In this document: positions 1-7,940 of the stretch, in pieces
How the letters are laid out: the number at the start of each line of letters is the position of its first letter
How positions within the stretch are numbered: position 1 is the stretch's first letter
Origin: Methanobrevibacter thaueri
GTDB taxonomy: Archaea > Methanobacteriota > Methanobacteria > Methanobacteriales > Methanobacteriaceae
Length of the DNA stretch: 57,821 bases
Direction: 5' to 3'
Assembly (NCBI RefSeq): GCF_015062905.1
Contig: NZ_SUTK01000008.1
Span: forward strand, 1 to 57,821
Notes under the pieces: model-generated
Seen by the model: only the letters and a program-made list of their open reading frames with translations
Database searches by the model: none
What the model was told of the DNA's origin: nothing
Program-made: the position numbers and the translations under genes

Positions 1-2
1 TA

Positions 3-134
3 AACAAAGAGTTAAAAATCAAAACACGCAACTGGAAATGTCAAAAATGCGGAAAAACACTTGATAGGGACACAAACGCAGCAATTAATATTCTAAACCG
101 CTGGTTCAACGGGGATAGCCTGAAAAATACTTAA
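3..134 (+). pseudogene. tnpB: IS200/IS605-family TnpB, 3'-terminal fragment
   Basis: An open frame enters from the left edge and ends at a TAA. Its last 43 residues contain a CQKCG half of a zinc ribbon followed by DRDTNAAINIL, the C-terminal RuvC signature of TnpB/OrfB proteins, with the last catalytic aspartate in the DRDTNAA stretch. Most of the protein lies outside the window, so I cannot tell whether the full gene is intact or only a fragment. TnpB is an RNA-guided nuclease associated with IS200/IS605 elements. The hairpin just downstream fits the element's right end. Confidence 0.8.
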
Positions 135-160
135 ATTAACCATTATTAAGTGAAAAAAAA

Positions 161-200
161 TTCAGGAATCCCCATCCTCTATAGGATGGGGTGGTTCAAT
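161..200 (+). mobile_element. Right-end hairpin of the IS200/IS605 element
   Basis: A perfect 9-bp stem lies at 170-178 and 183-191 (CCCCATCCT / AGGATGGGG) around a 4-base loop. It sits 36 bases after the tnpB stop. IS605-type elements carry subterminal hairpins recognised by TnpA, and the right end also supplies the guide-RNA scaffold for TnpB. The exact element end and the guide cannot be fixed from this copy alone. Confidence 0.65.
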
Positions 201-272
201 AACTTATTCTTTTTATCGTAAACTTTTTTTTCATTAAATATTTAAACATTAAAAATCATATTTAATTATAAT

Positions 273-287
273 ATTGACTTAGTCAAT
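273..287. promoter_or_regulatory. Palindrome upstream of ppsA, possible operator
   Basis: ATTGAC-TTA-GTCAAT is a perfect 6-bp inverted repeat with a 3-base centre. It lies 33 bases before the ppsA start, in an AT-rich stretch that should hold the promoter. The position is right for a repressor blocking transcription initiation. No regulator is identified, and an AT-rich region gives such short palindromes by chance fairly often. Confidence 0.3.
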
Positions 288-320
288 GTAAGATATTTTC
301 AAACCAAGAGGTTATATTTT

Positions 321-2597
321 ATGTATGTAAAAAAATTTGAGGAGTTAAGCAAATCCGATATTGGAATTGCAGGTGGAAAAGGTGCTAATTTGGGTGAATT
401 AACTCAAGCGGGCATTCCAGTACCGCCAGGTTTTGTAGTAACTGCACAAGCTTATAAATATTTTATGGATGAAGCTGGAATTAATGATCAAGTAATGAGT
501 ATCCTTGATGCAATCGATATCAACGATACCAAAGCTCTTCAGGCTGCAGCTGAAGAAATCAAAACAATCATTATTGAATCTCCTATTCCAGAAGATTTGG
601 TTTTATTCATCCGTGAATATTATAATGAACTTTGTCAAAGGGTTGGCGAGGATGACACCGATGTTGCAATCAGGTCATCTGCAACTGCTGAAGATTTGCC
701 TGAAGCATCATTTGCGGGCCAACAAGATACTTTCTTGCATGTTTCCGGTGATGATGAAGTAATTGAATACATCAGAAAATGTTGGGCATCATTATTTGAA
801 GCAAGAGCAATCTTTTACAGAGAAGAAAATGACTTTGAACATTCAAAAGTTTACATTGCAGTAGTTGTTCAAAAAATGGCAAATGCTGATAAAGCAGGAG
901 TAATGTTTACTGTAAATCCATCCACTGGTGAAGAAATTGCATTAATTGAAGGATCCTGGGGACTTGGAGAATCAGTAGTGTCCGGAGATGTAACTCCAGA
1001 TAACTATCAAGTTGATAAAAAAGACAACGAAATCATCAATGTAACCATCAGCGACAAAAAAGTAATGTATACTAATGATGAAGCTGGTACTAGTGTAAAA
1101 GTTGATGTTCCTGAAGATAAAAGAAAAGAAAGAGTATTGTCTGATGATGAGCTCATTGAATTAACCGAAATGGGTAAAAGAGTTCAAGCTCACTACGGTG
1201 AACCAATGGACACCGAATGGGCATTTGAAAAAGACATGTTATTCTTATTGCAAGCAAGACCAATCACTACATTAGGCAATGCCGATGAAGATGCTGGTGA
1301 AGCTTCATCCGAATTAGGGGATGTTTTAGTAAGAGGTCTTGGAGCAAGTCCAGGTATGGCTTCAGGTACAGTTAAAATCATTTTAGACATTGATGAACTC
1401 GATAAAATCAAAGATGGAGACATCATGGTTACAACAATGACCACACCAGATATGGTGCCTGCTATGAGAAGAGCAAGCGGTATCGTAACTGACGAAGGTG
1501 GAGTAACCTGTCACGCTTCAATCATATCAAGAGAACTTGGAATTCCTTGTGTTGTAGGAACCGGTGATGCTACAACCGTATTAGAAGAAAATTCCGGTGT
1601 TACCTTGGACGGTAAAAAAGGATTAGTATTTGAAGGAATCTCCCAAACTAAAGAAGAGGCAACTGTTGTTGCAGGAACTGTTGAAGCAGCTCCAATCATA
1701 ACAGTAACTGAAGTTAAAGCTAATGTAAGTATGCCTGAAGCAGCTGAAAAAGCAGCAGCAACCGGTGCAGATGGTGTTGGACTTTTAAGAACTGAACATT
1801 TAATGTTAACCTCTGGCGTTCACCCTGGTAAATTCATTGCTGATGGAAGGGAAGATGAATTGATTGATACAATTGCAGACAATGTTCAAATTGTAGCAGA
1901 TGCATTCTATCCAAAACCAGTATGGTACAGAACCTTGGATGCACCAACCGATGAATTCATCACATTAGAAGGTGGAGAAAACGAACCTAGAGAACATAAC
2001 CCAATGCTTGGTTGGAGAGGAATCAGAAGAGAACTTGACCAACCTGAAATCCTTAAATGTGAATTTAAAGCAATCAAAAAATTACACGAAAAAGGATACA
2101 CAAACATTGGTATCATGATTCCATTATCACAAAGTCCTGAAGAGCTTAAACAAGCTAAAGCACTTTGTTCCGAAGTGGGCTTCGAACCTCACAAGGATGT
2201 TGACTTTGGTATGATGGTAGAGATTCCAGCAGCTGCAATTATGATTGACGAGTACATTAAAGTTGGAATAGACTTTGTAAGTTTAGGAACCAACGACTTG
2301 ACCCAATACACTCTTGCAGTTGACAGAAACAATGAGTTTGTAGCAAAACACTATACTGAAGAACACCCTGCAGTAATGAAATTAATAGAAAGAACTATTA
2401 GAAAATGTGCTGAAGCAGGTGTTAAATGCAGTATCTGTGGTCAAGCAGGTAGTGTGCCTCACATTGTTGAAAAACTTGTTGGATATGGAATTTCAAGCGT
2501 ATCATCAAATACTGATGCTATCGCTGATGTGAGAAAAACTGTTGCACGTGCTGAACAAAAAATTATTCTCGACGCTGCCCGTAAACGTCTAGAATAA
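321..2597 (+). CDS. ppsA: Phosphoenolpyruvate synthase
   Basis: This 758-residue protein converts pyruvate, ATP and water to phosphoenolpyruvate, AMP and phosphate, the entry to gluconeogenesis in a methanogen that makes pyruvate from acetyl-CoA. The N-terminal ATP-grasp domain begins with GGKGANLGEL. The swivelling phosphohistidine domain has GGVTCHASI with the catalytic His at residue 398. The C-terminal TIM barrel carries TNDLTQYTL and the proton-donor Cys706 in CGQAGS. The length is typical of the family. A GAGGT ribosome site is present at 308-312, and an oligo-T tract follows the stop. It appears to be monocistronic. Confidence 0.97.
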   Translation: MYVKKFEELSKSDIGIAGGKGANLGELTQAGIPVPPGFVVTAQAYKYFMDEAGINDQVMSILDAIDINDTKALQAAAEEIKTIIIESPIPEDLVLFIREYYNELCQRVGEDDTDVAIRSSATAEDLPEASFAGQQDTFLHVSGDDEVIEYIRKCWASLFEARAIFYREENDFEHSKVYIAVVVQKMANADKAGVMFTVNPSTGEEIALIEGSWGLGESVVSGDVTPDNYQVDKKDNEIINVTISDKKVMYTNDEAGTSVKVDVPEDKRKERVLSDDELIELTEMGKRVQAHYGEPMDTEWAFEKDMLFLLQARPITTLGNADEDAGEASSELGDVLVRGLGASPGMASGTVKIILDIDELDKIKDGDIMVTTMTTPDMVPAMRRASGIVTDEGGVTCHASIISRELGIPCVVGTGDATTVLEENSGVTLDGKKGLVFEGISQTKEEATVVAGTVEAAPIITVTEVKANVSMPEAAEKAAATGADGVGLLRTEHLMLTSGVHPGKFIADGREDELIDTIADNVQIVADAFYPKPVWYRTLDAPTDEFITLEGGENEPREHNPMLGWRGIRRELDQPEILKCEFKAIKKLHEKGYTNIGIMIPLSQSPEELKQAKALCSEVGFEPHKDVDFGMMVEIPAAAIMIDEYIKVGIDFVSLGTNDLTQYTLAVDRNNEFVAKHYTEEHPAVMKLIERTIRKCAEAGVKCSICGQAGSVPHIVEKLVGYGISSVSSNTDAIADVRKTVARAEQKIILDAARKRLE

Positions 2598-2640
2598 TCT
2601 TTTTATTCTTTTTTTATTTTTATTTTTATTAAATTATTTT
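2598..2640 (+). terminator. Oligo-T terminator after ppsA
   Basis: Several runs of four to seven T residues follow the ppsA stop directly with no hairpin. This is the usual form of an archaeal transcription terminator. Confidence 0.55.
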
Positions 2641-2655
2641 TAGATAGGTTACTTT

Positions 2656-3813
2656 ATGGACGATAAGCCAATAGATAAGCAGGATATATTGAAGGAATTG
2701 GATGAACTTCACAAATTGGACCATAACTATGCTGATGGAAGGATATTAGGTTCAATGTGTACTGAAGCACATCCCTTTGCAAAGGAAGTATTTTGCAAAT
2801 TTCTAGATACCAATTTGGGAGATCCTGGCCTCTTCAGAGGCACTAAACAAATTGAAAATAATGTCATAAAATCTATTGGCGAGTTATTGTCTCTTGATGA
2901 TGCTTATGGCAATATTGTCACTGGCGGAACTGAAGCCAACTTGATGGCAATGAGGGCTGCAAGAAATCATGCAAGAAAATATAAGGGAATAAGTGATGGT
3001 GAAATAATAATTCCCGAATCTGCTCATTTTTCATTTAAGAAAGCTGCGGACATGCTTAACCTCAAAATTGTTGAAGCTAAAATCGATGAAAATTATAAGA
3101 TTGATGTCGAATCTCTTAGGGATGCAATATCCGATAAGACAGTGGCAATCGTGGCAATTGCAGGAACCACTGAATTGGGATTAATTGACCCTATCGAAGA
3201 GATTTCCGAAATCGCTTTTGAAAACAATATTTATTTCCATGTCGACGCCGCTTTTGGAGGATTTTCAATTCCATTTTTAAGGCAAGCAGGTTATGATTTG
3301 CCTGTATTTGATTTTTCATTGGACGGAGTTTGCTCTATAACTGTTGACCCTCACAAGATGGGACTGGCTCCAATTCCTGCCGGAGGGATTATTTTCAGGT
3401 GTGAGGAATATCTTGATGTGATGGCAGTCGATTCACCTTATTTGACTGTTAAAACACAATCCACAATTGTTGGAACTCGTTTGGGCGCTTCTTCAGCTGC
3501 AACCTATGCAATAATGAAATATTTTGGAAGGGAAGGTTACACTAAGTTGGCTCAAAATCTAATGGAAAACACTAAATTCTTTGCCCAAAACTTAAAAAAA
3601 TTAGGTTATGAAATTGTTTGTGAACCTGAACTGAATATTGTTGCATTCAACCATCCAGATATGGATACCAATGTTTTGGCTCAAAAATTAGAAGATTTGG
3701 GATGGAAGGTGTCTGTTGCAAAATGCCCTGTTGCAATCAGGGTAGTCTTAATGAATCATATTAAAAAGAATCATTTGGAAGAATTATTGAAAGATTTAGA
3801 AGATATATATTAA
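2656..3813 (+). CDS. mfnA: L-tyrosine/L-aspartate decarboxylase MfnA
   Basis: This 385-residue pyridoxal-phosphate enzyme belongs to the group II decarboxylases. In methanogens MfnA makes tyramine for methanofuran, and the same protein can decarboxylate aspartate to beta-alanine for coenzyme A. The cofactor-binding part shows VTGGTEANLMA, HVDAAFGG and the Schiff-base lysine (about residue 234) in VDPHKMG. The length fits archaeal MfnA. It lies close behind ppsA after that gene's T-tract. Its stop codon overlaps that of the converging mptD gene, so the two share the bases TTAA. Confidence 0.93.
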   Translation: MDDKPIDKQDILKELDELHKLDHNYADGRILGSMCTEAHPFAKEVFCKFLDTNLGDPGLFRGTKQIENNVIKSIGELLSLDDAYGNIVTGGTEANLMAMRAARNHARKYKGISDGEIIIPESAHFSFKKAADMLNLKIVEAKIDENYKIDVESLRDAISDKTVAIVAIAGTTELGLIDPIEEISEIAFENNIYFHVDAAFGGFSIPFLRQAGYDLPVFDFSLDGVCSITVDPHKMGLAPIPAGGIIFRCEEYLDVMAVDSPYLTVKTQSTIVGTRLGASSAATYAIMKYFGREGYTKLAQNLMENTKFFAQNLKKLGYEIVCEPELNIVAFNHPDMDTNVLAQKLEDLGWKVSVAKCPVAIRVVLMNHIKKNHLEELLKDLEDIY

Positions 3814-4181
3814 TCTTCAATACTTTCAACATACATTAAAGGATAATTTAACTCTTCAATAAATTCAATTCTGATTACTGCAACAACTTCATCCACTTTT
3901 GTATGGATTTTAACGTCAAGCATATCTCCTGTAAGTGAAGTGTAGTCGAATTCTGTCATTGATTCTTCCAGCTTGTCAAATCTGATTTCAACTTCCACCT
4001 TTTCAATTGCAGGCTGCAGGTTTAGGGAGTCTTCCATTGCTTTTTCTAGACTTCCTTTTGTGTCTTTATTGACGGGTGTTCCTACAAATTGATGAAATAA
4101 TGCTCCCATGCTGATTGCGCCTTCAAATATGGCGCGTTCACGTGTTGTTATATTTGAAAAGTATTCCTTGTCAACGTCCAT
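3810..4181 (-). CDS. mptD: Dihydroneopterin aldolase, archaeal type (MptD)
   Basis: The 123-residue protein matches my memory of the archaeal dihydroneopterin aldolase family (formerly DUF381), with the characteristic TTRERAIFEGAISMGALFHQF segment near the N terminus, shown here in part, and a GTPV stretch. MptD cleaves dihydroneopterin to 6-hydroxymethyl-dihydropterin on the path to tetrahydromethanopterin. A strong GGAGGAT ribosome site precedes the ATG. The start overlaps the sortase stop by one base (TAATG), which implies translational coupling. The partner is unexpected, since sortases have no known role in pterin synthesis. Confidence 0.82.
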   Translation of the reverse strand: MDVDKEYFSNITTRERAIFEGAISMGALFHQFVGTPVNKDTKGSLEKAMEDSLNLQPAIEKVEVEIRFDKLEESMTEFDYTSLTGDMLDVKIHTKVDEVVAVIRIEFIEELNYPLMYVESIED

Positions 4182-4906
4182 TATAATCCTCCGTTTAAAA
4201 ATATTATCTTATCGTATATCAGCTCTGATGGTATTGGATTTATGCAGCAATAGAACAGCACGGCTGAGATGATTATTACTGTTGCTAAAATGTATGGTCT
4301 GTTGTCTTTCGGATAGATTAAACTGAATATGAATCCAACAACCATGAATATTGCTGAAATTATCCATGCGTTTGATTCCTGCGGATTATCTTCCATGACT
4401 TGTATATTAACCGGACCTTTCTCGACCAAATCTCCCTGAACGATTATTCTGTTTTCAGTTGAACCGATAGGGTCACATGTAATCAGGTAAGATGAATTGG
4501 TTCCTTCAGGATAAAAGTCATATGTTCCAGGCACGATTTTTGTATCCACCACATTATATTTCAGTTCTCCAATTCCCGGCCATTCAATCAGGAATGTATC
4601 TCCAACACCCAGTTCATTCAGCCTTAAAAATGGGGATCCCTGAAGTGTCCTATGACCATATAATGCAACTGATTCTTCAGTTGGAATATTCTCTCCCGGA
4701 TCGCTTAAAACTCCATAATTTAAAGTTTCATTGTTTATTTTTTCATTAACTCCAATTGAGGGGATTACGATTTTGGGAGAATCGACATTCACGCTTTTTT
4801 CAACAACGACTTTTGTTGAAAAATAATTCACTTCCCCCATTGCATATAATCCAATTATCAATAAACAAATTATAACAATTATAGTTGAAATGCTAGGTTT
4901 ATTCAT
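4181..4906 (-). CDS. Sortase family transpeptidase, membrane-anchored
   Basis: This 241-residue protein has the sortase triad: His85 in YGHRTLQGSPF, Cys144 in LITCDP and Arg153 in ENRIIVQGD. An N-terminal membrane helix (about 6-24) puts the catalytic domain outside the cell. Two further hydrophobic segments follow at about 181-198 and 206-223, which is not the simple single-anchor layout of class A sortases. Sortases cleave a sorting motif and join surface proteins to a wall or to each other. In a pseudomurein-walled methanogen with many adhesin-like proteins that is a reasonable role, but the substrate is not visible here. It follows the DUF515 gene by 37 bases and is coupled to mptD. Confidence 0.88.
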   Translation of the reverse strand: MNKPSISTIIVIICLLIIGLYAMGEVNYFSTKVVVEKSVNVDSPKIVIPSIGVNEKINNETLNYGVLSDPGENIPTEESVALYGHRTLQGSPFLRLNELGVGDTFLIEWPGIGELKYNVVDTKIVPGTYDFYPEGTNSSYLITCDPIGSTENRIIVQGDLVEKGPVNIQVMEDNPQESNAWIISAIFMVVGFIFSLIYPKDNRPYILATVIIISAVLFYCCINPIPSELIYDKIIFLNGGL

Positions 4907-4943
4907 ATTATCAAATTTGTCATCACTACTATAATACTATTTC

Positions 4944-6116
4944 TTAATTTTGGCTTGTTTCGCTGATTTCTTTCACAATCCAATCAGGTGCTTCTGATGT
5001 TGGAATTGTCAGAACGATGTTATCCATGTTGTTCAATATGAAATTGACCTTGTCTTGCGGTGTTTCAATCAAAAGCATATACTCTGCATCCAAATCGCCC
5101 AAGTTTATCTGTCTTTCGTAATTTGATAGTTTCACACCGTAATCCTCAAGCAGTTCAAAGGTTTCTTTTTCATCATATCCATTGATGATTGAAGCTTTAA
5201 TCATTTCCAGGACATCTGATGAGAACGCCTTTGTGTCTTCATGGGGATTTGTGGAATTTCCTTCAACATTCATCTTGGATTTTGAATATTCCGAATCAAT
5301 CTCTCCATTCTCCTCATATCTCATTATTGACAAGACGGTGCACCCTCTGATTTCGGGGGATGTCGAATTTGTAGCGTTTTCATCTGTCGAATTTGAATTT
5401 GTGTAGATGTCTACAATGCTGCCTTCCTTTACAAGGCCTGCCCCCGCCTGGAGACGTGAGACTAATATTGGAACTGAAACGGTGTTCGGCTCTTCAAATT
5501 TGATTTGTGAGAGAATCCTTGCGTCATTTTCATTTACAATTTCCATGGCTTCATATGTTGGAATGATTGTGCTTTTGTTTTCATTTTCATAAACTGCCAT
5601 TGTTCTGTTGTATTTGTCCTGATGCAGATTAATGGATTTTTTGTGATGCTCCTTCCAGTCTTTTGTTGCGGGAGTCAAAATGTTAATTGATTCAACTTCA
5701 TGTGCATTTCTGCCATCATTGATTTGGTTTTCAAGTAGTAATGCATTGGGGGAGGTTGTTAGCGCTCCGGAATACAGGTCGTGAAGCTCATTTAACTTTG
5801 TAGTTTTTGCTAGTGACAATGCCTCTTGTGCAGGTTCATAGATTATAAAATAATATGCTGTGATTATCAATGTCAATAGTATCAATGTTGTAATAATCAC
5901 GCCTATTTTTCTTTTTTTCTCATCGTCAGTTATATCGATTGATTTTGGAGATAAATATATGCCAATTTTTCGATTTAACTTTTTCAGTGGTGTTAATTCA
6001 TCAGTTTTTTCCTTTTTCATGGGTTTTCGAAGTTCGCTGGAAATCTGCTTTTTCAGTTCCTGTGTTTCTTCAAAACCTCTGGGATATAGTGGATCACGCG
6101 GTTTTTTGGTACTCAT
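4944..6116 (-). CDS. DUF515 family membrane protein with CpaB-like region
   Basis: This 390-residue protein appears to belong to DUF515, a family I know from methanogens. It has a charged cytoplasmic N terminus, one membrane helix at about 71-92, and a large external part rich in Asn and Glu. Residues 211-239 read NTVSVPILVSRLQAGAGLVK and continue into EGSIVDIYT. That resembles the SAF-type segment of the pilus assembly protein CpaB/RcpC, where AGLLKPGDRVDV is typical. The similarity is my reading and not a search result. A good AGGAGT ribosome site precedes the ATG. It is the first gene of a probable operon with the sortase, which suggests a surface-assembly role. Confidence 0.7.
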   Translation of the reverse strand: MSTKKPRDPLYPRGFEETQELKKQISSELRKPMKKEKTDELTPLKKLNRKIGIYLSPKSIDITDDEKKRKIGVIITTLILLTLIITAYYFIIYEPAQEALSLAKTTKLNELHDLYSGALTTSPNALLLENQINDGRNAHEVESINILTPATKDWKEHHKKSINLHQDKYNRTMAVYENENKSTIIPTYEAMEIVNENDARILSQIKFEEPNTVSVPILVSRLQAGAGLVKEGSIVDIYTNSNSTDENATNSTSPEIRGCTVLSIMRYEENGEIDSEYSKSKMNVEGNSTNPHEDTKAFSSDVLEMIKASIINGYDEKETFELLEDYGVKLSNYERQINLGDLDAEYMLLIETPQDKVNFILNNMDNIVLTIPTSEAPDWIVKEISETSQN

Positions 6117-6178
6117 TTTAAAATACTCCTAATTTCAATTATTGATGGTTAACTTAATTAAATAGGAGTAATAATTAC

Positions 6179-6874
6179 TTATCTTTTAATTAAATTAATT
6201 ATTAGGTAGTAAAGACAGAATAATAGTAATATTAATGCAGGTATGTTAATATTGAATATTATAATGTTAATTGGAAGAATTAGAATCAGTATTAATACTG
6301 CAGATATTGCAATTATTGGTATGTTGTCGAATTTTTGATATCTGATATTACTTATCATCAGCAATGAAATGATGATGCTTAGTATTAACGCAATATATGG
6401 GTTAAATAATCCACTTAGGTAAAATGTAGCTATTACAAATGAAATTCCTGGAATTGGAAAACCGATAAAATCTGTTGTATCTAGTTTACCGGCAATTACA
6501 TTATATCTGGTCAATCTTAAAACTCCACAAATAACAATGAATAAGCTGGTTAGAATTACTATTGCTTGAAATATGCCTGGGGTGGTGTTAATGCAACTGT
6601 AAATGAATATTGCAGGTGCTACTCCGAATGAAACGATATCGGATAATGAATCGATATTTTTCCCGAAGCCTAAATCGTCCTGTCTGTTTATTTTTCGTGC
6701 TACCCAACCATCTGAAGAGTCAAATATGATTGCAATAAGCATAAGGATTGCAGCCAGCTCAAAATTATGATTGATTGAGCTGATGGCTGATAAGAATCCA
6801 GAACTCATATTTAATAAGGATATGATGTCTGACAGTGCTATAAAACTTTTCATATCTGTGTTCATGTCGCTCAT
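6179..6874 (-). CDS. pssA: CDP-archaeol/CDP-diacylglycerol serine phosphatidyltransferase
   Basis: This 231-residue integral membrane enzyme is a CDP-alcohol phosphotransferase. The catalytic motif is present with Asp52, Asp55-Gly56, Ala59-Arg60, Gly71, Asp75 and Asp79. The spacer between AR and G is ten residues, two more than the bacterial consensus. The SLSDIVSFGVAPA continuation is typical of serine-specific members, so the product is probably archaetidylserine. Several more membrane helices follow. A TGGAGT ribosome site supports this start. It faces the large upstream gap at 6875-7299, which would hold its promoter and that of the divergent gene. Confidence 0.9.
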   Translation of the reverse strand: MSDMNTDMKSFIALSDIISLLNMSSGFLSAISSINHNFELAAILMLIAIIFDSSDGWVARKINRQDDLGFGKNIDSLSDIVSFGVAPAIFIYSCINTTPGIFQAIVILTSLFIVICGVLRLTRYNVIAGKLDTTDFIGFPIPGISFVIATFYLSGLFNPYIALILSIIISLLMISNIRYQKFDNIPIIAISAVLILILILPINIIIFNINIPALILLLFCLYYLIINLIKR

Positions 6875-7299
6875 AATTTAACTCCAGTATTACTTTCTAC
6901 TTCATTTCTTATTAATGTTATCTTATAATCCATGTAATTTTCACTTATATTCACATTTATTAATGCAGATATGTTATTTTTACCCAATTTGATAAATTTC
7001 TCTTATATATAAATATTGAGTTTGTATTATATAGTAATTTTGCTTAGATGTTATTGGTATTGTTTTAATATGTTAAAATCACGATTTTTCCAACTTTTTT
7101 TTAAAAAAAGTCCAATAAAAGATAAAATATATATAATAATGTTTTTAATAAATATTAATGGTTAGACTTTATAAACATCAATAAAATTCTTTATTTATGT
7201 ATTAAATTGGGAAGTTCTTTCCTTAAATTTAATATTTTTAAATAATGTTTCTTGTTTGTTTAAACGACTAATTTATATTAATATATTGCGAGTAGTTAA
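6875..7299. other. Long AT-rich divergent intergenic region
   Basis: These 425 bases separate pssA (minus) from the gene at 7300 (plus) and contain no convincing gene. There is a 19-base palindrome at 7093-7111, ACTTTTTTT-T-AAAAAAAGT. A TATA-like stretch (ATTTTTAAATAATG) lies at about 7231-7244. The region probably holds two divergent promoters. I see no tRNA-like or other obvious RNA gene. Confidence 0.6.
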
Positions 7300-7938
7300 A
7301 TGATTGAAGATAATATACGTATGCTCAGAGAAGCCGCAATGGCTACATCAAGCGAAGACTATGTAATCGAAAAGGCTTGGGGTATTGTTGCGGGAAATGT
7401 TGAATTGGTTGACAATATGGCATATAAAGCTATTGCATCCAATTATCAAATTAAAATTCTATTCAGAGAGCATGTTATATTAACTAGTGGTAAGATGGAT
7501 AAGAAATTCGATTTTATCATGTTTCATGGAAACGCGCTCAAATTAAAGGAGTTCAAGTCTGAAACCATAAGAGATGGTGGGGCATATGTTCAGGTCTCTA
7601 AAAATATTCTGGAAAAGAATCCCAATTTAATGGTATTTGTCGCTCCGGATGATGTGATTAGAAACATAGTGTCCACTATTGAAAAATTGAAGATTTCCTT
7701 TGCAATCTTACAGGAATCACAAACTACTGGATTTATAGATATTGATATAAGTAGCGAAGTTAAATTACCAAACTTTATTAAATCCTTTCTCAGGCCATTT
7801 TATGATGCAAATGAGGTTGTTTTATCAACAGTGTTATTGTCTGTTGAAAAAAAAGAGGCAGTTAGTAGAGTTCAAAGTATAGCTACATCTAATAAGGTTT
7901 TCGTTATCGATTTTAGAGACATTGTAACGGAGGATTAA
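7300..7938 (+). CDS. Conserved hypothetical protein paired with MreB
   Basis: I do not recognise this 212-residue protein. It has no signal peptide or membrane helix and looks like a soluble alpha/beta protein, with alternating predicted strands such as QIKILFREHVIL and NLMVFVAP. Only two bases separate its stop from the start of the MreB gene, so the two are almost certainly cotranscribed and translated together. That makes a role with the MreB filament the simplest inference, for example as an adaptor or regulator of shape. No catalytic motif is visible. Confidence 0.75.
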   Translation: MIEDNIRMLREAAMATSSEDYVIEKAWGIVAGNVELVDNMAYKAIASNYQIKILFREHVILTSGKMDKKFDFIMFHGNALKLKEFKSETIRDGGAYVQVSKNILEKNPNLMVFVAPDDVIRNIVSTIEKLKISFAILQESQTTGFIDIDISSEVKLPNFIKSFLRPFYDANEVVLSTVLLSVEKKEAVSRVQSIATSNKVFVIDFRDIVTED

Positions 7939-7940
7939 TC

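Noticed and set aside
6875..7299. Possible RNA gene or CRISPR leader in the long gap
   Set aside because: No GC-rich structured segment, cloverleaf or repeated unit was found; the region is uniformly AT-rich.
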